Positions 1 to 9,371 of a DNA stretch of 36,444 nt are shown in pieces. The first letter of the stretch is position 1. Every line of letters starts with the position of its first letter. Under the pieces are notes generated by a model. That model did no database searches. It had not been told where the DNA came from and saw only the letters and a list, made by a program, of their open reading frames with translations. The stretch is taken from NCBI GenBank assembly GCA_945902135.1, contig CAMDMI010000003.1, positions 1 through 36,444 on the forward strand, given 5' to 3'. This DNA comes from Spirosoma fluviale. GTDB lineage: Bacteria > Bacteroidota > Bacteroidia > Cytophagales > Flexibacteraceae. A program made the position numbers and the translations under genes.

Positions 1-239
1 TCAGCTAAAATGCTTTTTACCAGTTCTGGATGTCTTTCCACATTTTCCCCAACCAGAAAAAAACTTGCCTTTGCATTATGCTTTCTGAGGCATTCAAGAA
101 TCCACTGGCAATGCAGGTTTACAGGTCCATCATCAAAAGTCAGGTAAGCAATTTGCTCACTTGTTTGAATCGAGAAGTGCATTCCGGGTAAAAGTTTCCG
201 AAGAAAGCCCGGAGTTCGAGCCGGAAAACTAAACCGCAT
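1..239 (-). CDS. Polysaccharide deacetylase (NodB homology domain), truncated by the window edge
   Basis: My reverse-strand translation from ATG at 239 gives MRFSFPARTPGFLRKLLPGMHFSIQTSEQIAYLTFDDGPVNLHCQWILECLRKHNAKASFFLVGENVERHPELVKSILA. It has the NodB TFDDGP motif and 'ASFFLVGENVERHPELV'. It is not in the ORF track because it runs off the window. Confidence 0.9.
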   Translation of the reverse strand, partial: MRFSFPARTPGFLRKLLPGMHFSIQTSEQIAYLTFDDGPVNLHCQWILECLRKHNAKASFFLVGENVERHPELVKSILA

Positions 240-1671
240 GTCGCCTGAATTGATCTTTTTGAACAAGGAAAATTATTCCACCATAAACCAATGGAATTGC
301 AATCCCAACAAGCAGGGAGTACATTCCGGACACCGGTACCATTTCTGGAATCCAGCAAAGAAAGAGCGCTGTGAAAAATAGGATGCCGGTTTTGCCATAG
401 GCCCAGGCCACCGGGAAAGCAGTTTTACCCAGAAACCAGGAGGCAAGACACATGAAACTGTAGCAAATCAAAAGGGAAAGTGCCGCACCGGTCATGCCCA
501 ATTTGGGTACAAGCAGGTAATTCATGACTGCATTGATTGCCAGTCCGGAAAAAGAAATAATTGTGCCCCACCAGGTCCGACCTGAAAATTTATACCAGAA
601 CGACAGATTGTAATAAACCCCAAAAAGAAAATTCGCGAGTAGGAGGATAAAGATGGCGTCCATGCCAAGCGCAAACTCTGGCTTCCGAAGAAAGATACTG
701 AGGATCAAACCCAGATTAGCCTTGATGGCAACCAATGTGAGTAGGCCGGCTGCCACAAACCAGGTGAAGGACGATGACATGTAAAATGCGGTGTCTTTTC
801 TATCCTTGAAAGAAAAAAAGAATGGGTCTGCGGCATATCGATAGGCTTGTATTCCAAGGTTGATAAAAACGGCAATTTTGGCTGCACCTGAATAAATCCC
901 AATGAGATTTTCGTTGCTTATTCCGGGATAAAATCCGGGTGGACAAAGGGCTTCCAGCCAAATTCTACCTAGAATATCGTTGCTTACACCCACCAGACCA
1001 ATGCCCACAATTGGAATTGAGAAGGCAAGCACTTTTTTGTTTAGTGCAGAATTGATGACCCATTGGTATCCGTAAATCAGTTTGGTGAGGGGCAAAAAGG
1101 ATAAAAGTGAACAAGCGAAGTTGATCCAGAGGATAAGCTGGTAATTGATTCCCAATGGATTTAATGCGCTTGCAGCTTCCCAGCCAGAAAGGAAAAACAG
1201 GTTAAGGGCAATGTTCAGTGCAATGGAAACGATTCGTACTTTTAAGAATTGGAGGCTTTTCTGACTATTGCGCAGGGAAGCCAGGAAAATGCCCAGAATG
1301 CTGTCGAGCACCAATGTTGAAGTGAGTATTAGGATGTCGCTTCCAGAAAGACTGGGCATTCTCCAATGCAGGAAAACAAAAGAAAGTGGGCAAAGCAAAA
1401 CGGCGGTCAGCATTTGGAAGCTGATGATGCGGTTTTCGGTCTCCACCTTTTGCTCCGGAATTTCATTGCTGAACCGAAACAGGGCCGTTTCAAGTCCTAG
1501 GGGAAACAGAACAGAAAGCAAGGCTGCATAGCTCAATGCTTCTGAGAGAACCGAAAAATCATGAAGGCTAAGCTTGCCCGTTTGTAAGGGAAGGAGCAGG
1601 TTCCCAATCAGTCTGGCAATAATGCTGCTCAGTCCATAAGTGGCGGTTTGTCCGGCAAGTTTCTTTAGCAT
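229..1671 (-). CDS. Polysaccharide biosynthesis / oligosaccharide flippase (Wzx/MATE-like, multi-TM)
   Basis: 480-aa multi-TM ORF with N-terminus 'LKKLAGQTATYGLSSIIARLIGNLLLPL', typical of Bacteroidota Wzx/RfbX-like flippases. Its stop overlaps the start of the deacetylase. Confidence 0.85.
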   Translation of the reverse strand: MLKKLAGQTATYGLSSIIARLIGNLLLPLQTGKLSLHDFSVLSEALSYAALLSVLFPLGLETALFRFSNEIPEQKVETENRIISFQMLTAVLLCPLSFVFLHWRMPSLSGSDILILTSTLVLDSILGIFLASLRNSQKSLQFLKVRIVSIALNIALNLFFLSGWEAASALNPLGINYQLILWINFACSLLSFLPLTKLIYGYQWVINSALNKKVLAFSIPIVGIGLVGVSNDILGRIWLEALCPPGFYPGISNENLIGIYSGAAKIAVFINLGIQAYRYAADPFFFSFKDRKDTAFYMSSSFTWFVAAGLLTLVAIKANLGLILSIFLRKPEFALGMDAIFILLLANFLFGVYYNLSFWYKFSGRTWWGTIISFSGLAINAVMNYLLVPKLGMTGAALSLLICYSFMCLASWFLGKTAFPVAWAYGKTGILFFTALFLCWIPEMVPVSGMYSLLVGIAIPLVYGGIIFLVQKDQFRRHAV

Positions 1672-1960
1672 CCGGTTTCAAAGGAACAATCCTGCATTCT
1701 TCTATCCAAACTTGATAAGTTCACAAGCAGAAATTTCATTCCAGTTCAAGTAAACGATTGTCTTTATTGAAAATCGCCTGCTGAACTTAAGCAACACCAA
1801 ACCTGGGTTTTATGTTCTTAGTGTTTGCGATATTCAAGGCAAAATCAGAAAAACCGCCATCATCAAGAAGTAAAATAGGAAATCAGAAATCAGGATTTTG
1901 TTTGATAAAAGGCGAAAAACCTGAACTTTATTAAATATTCTAATTCCTTCTCTTGTTGGT

Positions 1961-1976
1961 AAGGCGATAAAGCCTT
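1961..1976 (+). promoter_or_regulatory. Short hairpin (AAGGC-GATAAA-GCCTT, followed by TTTAT) in the 5' leader of the CoxIII gene
   Basis: 5-bp perfect inverted repeat followed by a T-rich stretch, 32 bp upstream of ATG 2008. Weak. Confidence 0.25.
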
Positions 1977-2007
1977 TTATTCGCACCTGAATAATAAGAC
2001 CCTTAAA

Positions 2008-2748
2008 ATGGCGGCACAAAGCGCAACAGCATCAAATGTAAATCTGTGGGGTGGGGGAGTAGAACCCATGAAAGCCAGTTATGGCAAACTCATGATGTGG
2101 TTTTTCCTCATGTCCGATACTTTTACCTTCTCGGCACTCCTGATTACTTACGGCCTCATCCGATTCTCGCATCCGGCTTATGCAGGTGATCTTCATCATC
2201 CGGTGTTCTCTCAGGAATATTGGCCAATGCCGGATATGGTTTTCAACGGAATTCCTTTTTTACATGGTGTGCATTTGCCGCTTGTATTTGTTGGAATTAT
2301 GACATTCATTCTCATTATGAGCTCGGTAACCATGGTTCTAGCTGTAGAAGCTGGCCACAGAATGGACCGCAACGATGTGCAGAAATGGATGCTCTGGACC
2401 ATTCTTGGAGGAATTGCATTTTTGGGTTGTCAGGCTTGGGAATGGACCCACCTTATCATGGGAACCGAAGACGGTAGCATGGTTGATGGCAAAATTTTCC
2501 AAGGTGCAAACCTTGTAAGAAACGAATATGGTCCTCCTGCGTTTGCTGACTTATTCTTTTTCATCACAGGCTTCCATGGAACCCACGTTCTTTCCGGTGT
2601 AATTTTGAATATCATCATTTTCTACAATACCGTAATTGGTGTTTACCACAGAACCGGCCACTATGAAATGGTGGAGAAGGTCGGCCTTTACTGGCACTTT
2701 GTAGACCTTGTTTGGGTATTTGTTTTCACATTCTTCTACCTCATCTAA
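2008..2748 (+). CDS. Cytochrome c oxidase subunit III
   Basis: 'KLMMWFFLMSDTFTFSALL', 'GCQAWEWTHLI', 'FFFITGFHGTHVLSGVILN' and 'GLYWHFVDLVWVFVFTFFYLI' are heme-copper oxidase subunit III signatures. Confidence 0.95.
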   Translation: MAAQSATASNVNLWGGGVEPMKASYGKLMMWFFLMSDTFTFSALLITYGLIRFSHPAYAGDLHHPVFSQEYWPMPDMVFNGIPFLHGVHLPLVFVGIMTFILIMSSVTMVLAVEAGHRMDRNDVQKWMLWTILGGIAFLGCQAWEWTHLIMGTEDGSMVDGKIFQGANLVRNEYGPPAFADLFFFITGFHGTHVLSGVILNIIIFYNTVIGVYHRTGHYEMVEKVGLYWHFVDLVWVFVFTFFYLI

Positions 2749-2757
2749 GTAATAAAA

Positions 2758-3093
2758 ATGGATCATTCTGCAGCGAACCATAACCACGATACTGCCGTCA
2801 TTCAGAAGGCCAACACTGGCGCTATCTGGAGGACATTCTGGATTCTTCTGGTTGCAACTACAATAGAATTCGTTGTTGCTTTCATGATGATTAATCCTGA
2901 GATGAAACTTCTCAGAATCAGTATTTTTCTTGGTCTTACCATTGTGAAAGCTTTCTACATCGTAGGTGAGTTTATGCACCTTAAGCATGAGGTGAAATCA
3001 CTGATCTGGAGCGTACTCATTCCAACCATGTTCGTTGTATGGCTGGTAATCGCACTCATGTTTGAGGGTGGCTCCATCCTCCAGTCGCATTAG
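2758..3093 (+). CDS. Cytochrome c oxidase subunit IV family protein (prokaryotic CoxIV)
   Basis: 111-aa, three-TM protein directly after CoxIII with 'IWRTFWILLVATTIEFVVAFMMI' and 'IVKAFYIVGEFMHLKHE'. Confidence 0.88.
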   Translation: MDHSAANHNHDTAVIQKANTGAIWRTFWILLVATTIEFVVAFMMINPEMKLLRISIFLGLTIVKAFYIVGEFMHLKHEVKSLIWSVLIPTMFVVWLVIALMFEGGSILQSH

Positions 3094-3096
3094 TTA

Positions 3097-3618
3097 ATGT
3101 CAGTAAAAGGTATGGCCAGAGCCGGTTTGCTGATTATTTTAACAGCAGGTCCGTTTCTGGTCTTTCTCTTTTTATATGTGTTCGGCAAAAATAATTTTGA
3201 GCTGGACCGGTACACGCTACAGATACCTGATTTCCTCAAACAGAATGAGGGTGTACGGCAATCGAAAGGTGCTTTCCTTCTGATGGATACAAGCGATTCT
3301 TTCGGGAATTCTGCAGAACTTAATAGGCAGCTTAAACGAATTTCTGCATTTTGGGAAGATGCAGGATCCTCTCCTCAGATTCTTCAGATTGATTCTAAAA
3401 CTTCTGCAATCGCTGTGCGGTCGACCATAAATTGGTTTGAAAAAGACAGTGTTCTAAATACCGTTACAGCAAAGGGCGCCGGTATGAAAGCCCTTCCTCA
3501 GCCTCCAAGGTCCTTCCTTTTTGATAAGGACAAAACACTTCGCGGTGTTTATAGTTTAATCAACAGCAAGTCTGTGGATACCCTGATGCTGGAATACCGC
3601 ATCCTGCTCGCCAATTGA
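3097..3618 (+). CDS. Degenerate Sco1/SenC-like membrane-anchored thioredoxin-fold protein lacking Cys and His
   Basis: N-terminal TM anchor; C-terminal 'PPRSFLFDKDKTLRGVYSLINSKSVDTLMLEYRILL' resembles the Sco C-terminus; located between CoxIV and DUF420, where Sco usually lies in this phylum. No Cys or His in the whole translation. Confidence 0.65.
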   Translation: MSVKGMARAGLLIILTAGPFLVFLFLYVFGKNNFELDRYTLQIPDFLKQNEGVRQSKGAFLLMDTSDSFGNSAELNRQLKRISAFWEDAGSSPQILQIDSKTSAIAVRSTINWFEKDSVLNTVTAKGAGMKALPQPPRSFLFDKDKTLRGVYSLINSKSVDTLMLEYRILLAN

Positions 3619-3634
3619 ATTATCAGATATACTT

Positions 3635-4168
3635 ATGAATGAAAAATCGACATTCCGCTTAGTCCTTGGAATTTCTGTTTTTGTCCTTATTGCTGTCATA
3701 ATTTTGAACCGCAAGGTTCTGCCAGTTCCGGATCCTTTGCCCGGTTTTGTCTATTCTCTTCCAACACTCAATGCTTTTCTGAATGGAAGTTGCACGATCC
3801 TTTTGATTTTGTCCTTAATGGCAATCAAGAAAAGGAATATTGAGCTGCATAAGAAAATCAATATTCTCACTTTTATTTTATCCTCCCTTTTCTTGGTTTC
3901 CTATATCGCATACCATTGGATGGCTCAGGAAACCCATTTCCCGGAAGGCAACCCAATGCGGGGACTTTATTTGTCGATATTAATCAGCCATATCATTCTT
4001 GCTGCCCTTGTTTTACCAATGGTGTTAATGTCGTTTTATTATGGACTCAAAATGGACATAGTAAAGCACAGGCGTTTGGTTAGATTTACATTTCCAATCT
4101 GGCTTTATGTAACGGCCAGCGGTGTTGTGGTTTATTTGATGATTTCTCCGTTTTACCCTGTACGATGA
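3635..4168 (+). CDS. DUF420 domain membrane protein (CtaM/YozB-like, oxidase-associated)
   Basis: 'LPTLNAFLNGSCTILLILSLMAIKKRNIELHKKINILTF...LVSYIAYHWMAQETHF' is DUF420-like; oxidase gene context. Confidence 0.85.
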   Translation: MNEKSTFRLVLGISVFVLIAVIILNRKVLPVPDPLPGFVYSLPTLNAFLNGSCTILLILSLMAIKKRNIELHKKINILTFILSSLFLVSYIAYHWMAQETHFPEGNPMRGLYLSILISHIILAALVLPMVLMSFYYGLKMDIVKHRRLVRFTFPIWLYVTASGVVVYLMISPFYPVR

Positions 4169-4434
4169 AAAAGTTGAGTCTTGTATTTTCGTTGGCACTC
4201 GTTCTGGTCTTCCTTGCCCATGATGGATTTGCCCAGTGTGCCATGTGTAAGGCCACCATCGAAGCCAATTCGACCAATTCGAGTAAGTACGGTGTTGGCC
4301 TGAATACAGGGATTCTTTACCTGATGATGGTTCCATATATTGCCGCTGCAGTAATCGGCTATTTCTGGTACCGCAATGCCAAATCTTCCGGCAAATTGCC
4401 AGGCACAAGGGGCTTTTCCGTAAGGAAGTCTTGA
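4165..4434 (+). CDS. Small exported/membrane protein with CAMC motif just after the signal peptide
   Basis: 89 aa: 'MKKLSLVFSLALVLVFLAHDGFAQCAMCKAT...GLNTGILYLMMVPYIAAAVIGYFWYRN'. ATGA overlap with the DUF420 gene. Resembles a family I recall from Bacteroidota oxidase clusters. Confidence 0.8.
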   Translation: MKKLSLVFSLALVLVFLAHDGFAQCAMCKATIEANSTNSSKYGVGLNTGILYLMMVPYIAAAVIGYFWYRNAKSSGKLPGTRGFSVRKS

Positions 4435-5648
4435 GCAGAATTATTCAATACGACTATCAGCCTGGGCATCTTGCCAATTCTGAACCGGGTAAGTGGAATC
4501 CTTCTGAACTTTCTGAAGGAGAAACAATCCTGAATCTCGGGCCTCAACATCCTTCCACCCACGGCGTTCTCCGATTGGAAATCCGTTTGGATGGGGAGTT
4601 GGTCAATGCATGCGAGCCCCATATTGGGTATCTTCATCGGTGTTTTGAAAAGCACGCAGAGGCTTTGCCTTTCAATCAGATTATTCCATATGTGGATCGA
4701 ATGGATTATCTGGGATCCATGAATTCTGAGCATGTGTATGCAATGGCGCTGGAAAAATGGCTGGGGATTTCAAGTGAAATTCATCCCAGAGTAGAATACA
4801 TCCGCATGCTTGTTTGTGAGCTGAACCGGATTGCCTCCCACTTTGTTGCCATTGGAACTTACGGTATTGATTTGGGCGCCATCACTCCGTTCCTGTGGCT
4901 TATGCGCGACAGGGAACATATCCTGCGAATGCTCGAATGGGCTTCCGGAGCCAGAATGCTGTATAATTATATTTGGGTTGGAGGCCTTTTTTATGACCTT
5001 CCAATTGGTTTTGAAGAAAAGGTGCGTGAGTTTGTGGTTTATCTCGGTCCCAAATTAAAGGAGCTGGAAGATTTACTCCTTAACAATGAAATTTTTGTAG
5101 CCCGAACTGCCAATATTGGTGTAATTCCGAGAGCATTGGCTGTGAATGCAGGGCTTACTGGTCCAATGCTTCGTGCCTCAGGCATTCGCAAGGATCTAAG
5201 AAAAGAAAAGGGCTACAGCCTTTATGAATCGGTAGAATTTGATGTGCCAGTGGGTTTTGGTCAACGCGGTACCTGCGGAGATTGCTGGGACAGAACCTGG
5301 GTCCGGGTAGCAGAATGCCGGGAATCTTTGAAAATTATTCTTCAGTGCCTTGACCGGCTTCAGTCTGATTGTAAAAGGACACCTGAATTTAATCCTCAGG
5401 CTGCCTGTCCTAAAAAAATTCGACCAAAAGAAGGTGCTTATTTCTTTACAGGCGAAACCCCCAGAGGCGAGTTGTCTTTTTTTATGACTGCTGACGGGCG
5501 TTCGGATATTCCTCTTCGCTTGAAGGCAAGAACTCCATCCTTCAGCCATCTTTCTATTTTGTCTGACATTTCAAAAGGTATTTTGCTGGCCGACCTTATT
5601 GCCATAGTAGGTTCTCTCGACCTGGTGATGGGCGAGGTTGATCGTTAG
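4431..5648 (+). CDS. nuoD: NADH-quinone oxidoreductase subunit D (TTG start)
   Basis: 'ETILNLGPQHPSTHGVLRLEIRLDGE', 'PHIGYLHRCFEKHAE', 'VDRMDYLGSMNSEH', 'VCELNRIASHF' and C-terminal 'GSLDLVMGEVDR' are NuoD hallmarks. TTGA overlap with the upstream gene. Confidence 0.95.
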   Translation: MSRIIQYDYQPGHLANSEPGKWNPSELSEGETILNLGPQHPSTHGVLRLEIRLDGELVNACEPHIGYLHRCFEKHAEALPFNQIIPYVDRMDYLGSMNSEHVYAMALEKWLGISSEIHPRVEYIRMLVCELNRIASHFVAIGTYGIDLGAITPFLWLMRDREHILRMLEWASGARMLYNYIWVGGLFYDLPIGFEEKVREFVVYLGPKLKELEDLLLNNEIFVARTANIGVIPRALAVNAGLTGPMLRASGIRKDLRKEKGYSLYESVEFDVPVGFGQRGTCGDCWDRTWVRVAECRESLKIILQCLDRLQSDCKRTPEFNPQAACPKKIRPKEGAYFFTGETPRGELSFFMTADGRSDIPLRLKARTPSFSHLSILSDISKGILLADLIAIVGSLDLVMGEVDR

Positions 5649-5652
5649 ACAA

Positions 5653-5684
5653 AAAAAAACGCCCCGATTTGGAGCGCTTTTTTT
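5653..5684. terminator. Hairpin terminator between convergent nuoD and rpmE2
   Basis: A-run, CGCCCC-GATTT-GGAGCG (one mismatch), T-run. Symmetric, so it could serve both genes. Confidence 0.75.
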
Positions 5685-5699
5685 AAGGAAAAACCTAAA

Positions 5700-5942
5700 T
5701 TATCGCTTGTATTTCTTGTTGAATTTCTCAACCCTACCAGCAGCAGCAAAGGATTGCTTCTTTCCAGTGTAAAAAGGGTGTGAGGCAGAGGAAACCTCCA
5801 TTCTTACCATTGGGTAAGTCTTTCCGTCTTCCCAAACAATGCTTTCTGTTGATGTCATTGTTGAGCGAGTAAGGAATTTAAATTCACTTGAAGAGTCTGC
5901 AAAAACAACTTCGTGGTAGTCCGGATGGATATCTGCTTTCAT
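5700..5942 (-). CDS. rpmE2: 50S ribosomal protein L31 type B (Cys-less form)
   Basis: 80 aa from the internal Met of the ORF-track entry: '[29 protein letters not shown]...[12 protein letters not shown]'. No CxxC, which fits type B. Confidence 0.95.
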   Translation of the reverse strand: MKADIHPDYHEVVFADSSSEFKFLTRSTMTSTESIVWEDGKTYPMVRMEVSSASHPFYTGKKQSFAAAGRVEKFNKKYKR

Positions 5943-5963
5943 AATCGTTTCAAATTCGGAGTG

Positions 5964-5971
5964 CAAATGTA
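5964..5971 (-). promoter_or_regulatory. Putative Bacteroidota -7 box (TACATTTG) upstream of rpmE2
   Basis: Reverse strand reads TACATTTG, an exact TAnnTTTG match, 21 bp upstream of the ATG. Confidence 0.5.
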
Positions 5972-6061
5972 AAAAAAATAACATTCCACGGAGGTTTCTG
6001 ATCAGATTTTTTTCAAAATAAATAGAAAGTGATTCGGTTATCTTTACAAACCTTTTCAAAA

Positions 6062-8011
6062 ATGGCAATTTCACGGGCTTCAATCGACAGAGTTATTCAG
6101 GCTGCAGACATCGTTGGCCTGGTTGGCGATTATGTAAGCCTGAAAAAAAAGGGCATTAATTGGGAAGCTTGCTGTCCATTTCACGAAGAAAAAACTCCTT
6201 CATTCAAAGTAAATCCTGTAAAGGGAATTTATAAATGTTTCGGTTGCGGGAAAGGTGGAGACTCTATTTCCTTTATGATGGATGTGGATTCGCTTTCTTA
6301 TGTAGAAGCAATCCGAAGTCTTGCCCGGAGATTTAATGTTGAACTTGAAGAAACTGAATCTGATTTTCGGGAGGAACAAATCAAGCAATCTGAGAAAGAT
6401 TCCCTTCAGATCGCAGCCAATTTTGCCCAGGAATTTTTTGTTGCCAATCTTCACGAAACGGATGAAGGTCGCTCCATTGGTTTGGCCTATTTTGTTGAAA
6501 GAGGCCTGAGGCCGGATGTAATCAAAGCATTTGGACTCGGCTATGCCAGAGATGAATGGGATGCGCTTTTACAGGAAGCAGAAAAAAAACAGTATAGCCG
6601 TGAACTTCTCGAGAAGGCTGGACTGATTCTCATTAATGAGGAAACCCACAAGACCTATGACCGCTTCCGTGGTCGAATTACTTTTCCCATTTACAATGTA
6701 TCGGGTAAAGTAATTGCCTGGGGTGCACGGATGCTGGGAAAGGATAAGAATCAGCCTAAATACATCAACAGTCCTGAAAGCATTCTTTTCGATAAAAGCA
6801 ATGCACTTTATGGGCTCTATCAGGCCAAAAATGCTGTCCGGCATGCTGATATGTGCTACCTCACCGAAGGTTACATGGATGTCATTGCCATGCATCAGGC
6901 AGGTGTTGAAAATACGGTTGCGAGCAGTGGAACTTCCCTCACTGAAGGCCAGATCCGGTTGATTGGAAGGTTTACAAAAAATCTGACGCTGCTATATGAT
7001 GGCGATAAAGCGGGAATAAAGGCCTCGCTGAGGGGAATCGACATGATCCTCGCTGCCGGACTTAATGTTCGGGCTGTGGTCTTGCCCGATGGTCATGACC
7101 CGGATAGCTATGCAAAGGATTATGGTTCAGAAGCTTTACAGGTTTATTTAAAAAGTCATATCCGAGATTTTATCTCATTTAAGGCGGAACTTGCTGCGGA
7201 GGAATCTTCTTCCGATCCGATCAAAAAGGCCGAACTGCTCGAGTCTATTCTTGAAAGTATAAGTCTTGTACCCGATGCAGTGCGTCGTTCTATTTTTCTT
7301 GCCGAGGCCGCAAGGATTTTCAGAATGCCGGAGCAAACACTCCATGATTCTCTCAACCTCAGGGTTTTTAACCGCAACAAACGAAGCAGGAATCCAAGCG
7401 AACAATCAAGTCCTTCGCCTCTTTCCGGACAGCCTGGAGATGCGCTGCTGGTTTCTCAAGTTGATCAAAAAGTTAAGCTTAGCGAAGCAGAGGATTTGAT
7501 TCAGGAGCTTGAAAACACGCTGCTGCGCAATCTTGTTTTATTTGGCGAGATTAAAATTGAAGACGAATTCACTGTTGCCAGGTATATTCTGGAAGAGGTT
7601 GTAGACTTGAATTTTCAATCCGAAACCACGAAAAAGGTTTTTACAGAATATTCCGATCGTCAAAAAGATGGTCATGATGTTTCGCCTGCCTATTTTTTAC
7701 ACCATCCTGAAGAAGCACTTAAACGAAGTGTGATTGACCTTTGCGCAGGTTCTTACCAGCTCAGCCATAATTGGGCTGGTAAATACAATATCGTAATTCC
7801 GGAAGAGGAAGACCTTTTGGCAGTTTCTCTTTTCAAGGTGATTCTTCAACTGAAAAGAAACCACATACTCGCCGAAATCCGGCTGCTGGAATCCAGAATG
7901 AATTCCGAAAATGAGGAGGACGATGAGATGGTTTTGCTCATTGAAATCTCCCGTTTGAAGAAAAAGGAATTAGAATTTTCAGAAAAACTCGGTTCGGTTA
8001 TTAACCACTGA
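6062..8011 (+). CDS. dnaG: DNA primase
   Basis: CHC2 zinc finger '[31 protein letters not shown]', '[20 protein letters not shown]', Toprim '[16 protein letters not shown]' and 'LLYDGDKAG'. Start re-assigned to [25 protein letters not shown]. Confidence 0.97.
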   Translation: MAISRASIDRVIQAADIVGLVGDYVSLKKKGINWEACCPFHEEKTPSFKVNPVKGIYKCFGCGKGGDSISFMMDVDSLSYVEAIRSLARRFNVELEETESDFREEQIKQSEKDSLQIAANFAQEFFVANLHETDEGRSIGLAYFVERGLRPDVIKAFGLGYARDEWDALLQEAEKKQYSRELLEKAGLILINEETHKTYDRFRGRITFPIYNVSGKVIAWGARMLGKDKNQPKYINSPESILFDKSNALYGLYQAKNAVRHADMCYLTEGYMDVIAMHQAGVENTVASSGTSLTEGQIRLIGRFTKNLTLLYDGDKAGIKASLRGIDMILAAGLNVRAVVLPDGHDPDSYAKDYGSEALQVYLKSHIRDFISFKAELAAEESSSDPIKKAELLESILESISLVPDAVRRSIFLAEAARIFRMPEQTLHDSLNLRVFNRNKRSRNPSEQSSPSPLSGQPGDALLVSQVDQKVKLSEAEDLIQELENTLLRNLVLFGEIKIEDEFTVARYILEEVVDLNFQSETTKKVFTEYSDRQKDGHDVSPAYFLHHPEEALKRSVIDLCAGSYQLSHNWAGKYNIVIPEEEDLLAVSLFKVILQLKRNHILAEIRLLESRMNSENEEDDEMVLLIEISRLKKKELEFSEKLGSVINH

Positions 8012-8050
8012 TTTTGGACGGGTTTTTTGGTCAATTCGTGCTTGAGTTTC

Positions 8051-9289
8051 TTAATCAGTTTTTCCCTGATTCCCGCTTAAAATGGAATGTCCCATTTTAT
8101 CCCGCTTTGTTTCGAGATAGCGTTTGTTGTGTGGATTGGGATTGATTTCAATTGAAATTGTATCTATAATTTCGAGTCCATAACCCATAAGTCCAGCGCG
8201 TTTTACAGGATTGTTTGAGATGAGTTTAATCTTGCGAATTCCAAGGTCACGAAGAATTTGCGCCCCAACCCCATAATCTCTTTCATCCATTTTAAAGCCC
8301 AGTTTTTCATTGGCCTGTACGGTATCAAAACCTTGCTCCTGAAGCTTGTATGCTTTCAATTTATTAATTAAACCAATTCCCCTTCCTTCCTGGTTCATAT
8401 ACAGAATTATACCTTTGCCCATGGTTTGCACCATTTCCATGGCTTTGTGTAATTGTGGTCCGCAGTCGCAACGGCAGGAACCAAAAATATCGCCTGTCAT
8501 ACAACTTGAATGCACCCGAACGGCAACTGGCTCATTTTCTGTCCAGCTACCTTTAATCAGAGCCATATGGTTTTCGCCGGTGTCTTTCTGCCGGAATGCA
8601 ATCAATTCGAAATCGCCATATTCTGTTGGCATGTTCACGCCAATTTCTTTCTCAATAAGAGATTCTGTTCGAAGCCTGAATTCTACCAGGTCCGCAATGG
8701 AAACGAGTTTAAGGTTTAACCTATCTGCCATTTTTCGCAGTTCCGGGAGCCTGGCCATGTCGCCATTTTCATCGAGCACTTCAACTAAAACGCCCGAGGC
8801 ACTTAATCCGGCCAGACGGGCAAAATCCATAGAAGCTTCTGTATGTCCGGTTCGCTTCAAAACGCCTTCCTTGTGCGCCTTCAATGGAAAAATATGGCCG
8901 GGTCGGCCTAATTCTTCAGGACTTGTATTGGGATTTACCAGCGCCTTGATGGTTCTAGACCGGTCAAATGCAGAAATTCCAGTTGTGTTGCCCTGACCGA
9001 GGAGATCAACTGAAACAGTAAAAGCTGTTTCATGTGTGGCGGTATTTTTCCCCACCATCATTCCAAGTCCAAGTTGATTGCATCTTTCTTCGGTGAGGGA
9101 TTGGCAAATCAGCCCACGGGCTTCTTTTGTCATGAAATTGATAATTTCAGGCGTTACCAGATCGGAGGCACAAATCATATCTCCTTCATTTTCACGGTCT
9201 TCATCGTCAACCACAAAGATGATTTCCCCCTTACGGATTGCCTCAATGGCCTCTTCTATCGAATCCAGCTGGATTTTATTTTCACTCAT
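8051..9289 (-). CDS. ribBA: Bifunctional 3,4-dihydroxy-2-butanone 4-phosphate synthase / GTP cyclohydrolase II
   Basis: '[23 protein letters not shown]' (RibB) and '[23 protein letters not shown]...[18 protein letters not shown]' (RibA). Likely start MSENKIQLD at 9289; the ORF extends to 9310. Confidence 0.96.
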   Translation of the reverse strand: MSENKIQLDSIEEAIEAIRKGEIIFVVDDEDRENEGDMICASDLVTPEIINFMTKEARGLICQSLTEERCNQLGLGMMVGKNTATHETAFTVSVDLLGQGNTTGISAFDRSRTIKALVNPNTSPEELGRPGHIFPLKAHKEGVLKRTGHTEASMDFARLAGLSASGVLVEVLDENGDMARLPELRKMADRLNLKLVSIADLVEFRLRTESLIEKEIGVNMPTEYGDFELIAFRQKDTGENHMALIKGSWTENEPVAVRVHSSCMTGDIFGSCRCDCGPQLHKAMEMVQTMGKGIILYMNQEGRGIGLINKLKAYKLQEQGFDTVQANEKLGFKMDERDYGVGAQILRDLGIRKIKLISNNPVKRAGLMGYGLEIIDTISIEINPNPHNKRYLETKRDKMGHSILSGNQGKTD

Positions 9290-9339
9290 GATTTGTAAAA
9301 CGGCGGACAAGACTCATGTGTTTGGCGCTCCGTCCCTCT

Positions 9340-9347
9340 TATATTTG
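9340..9347 (+). promoter_or_regulatory. Putative -7 box (TATATTTG) upstream of the GlmU-like gene
   Basis: Exact TAnnTTTG match, 25 bp upstream of the ATG at 9372. Confidence 0.5.
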
Positions 9348-9371
9348 TGCAAAAGTACAGCCTTCTCGCCA

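Noticed and set aside
1834-2019. 61-aa minus-strand ORF overlapping the CoxIII start
   Set aside because: AT-rich hydrophobic translation, overlaps the leader of coxIII, no signal or motif.
8346-8996. 216-aa + strand ORF antisense to ribBA
   Set aside because: It lies fully inside the ribBA coding sequence on the opposite strand, with Ser/Pro/Arg-rich shadow composition and no motif. Typical antisense open frame.
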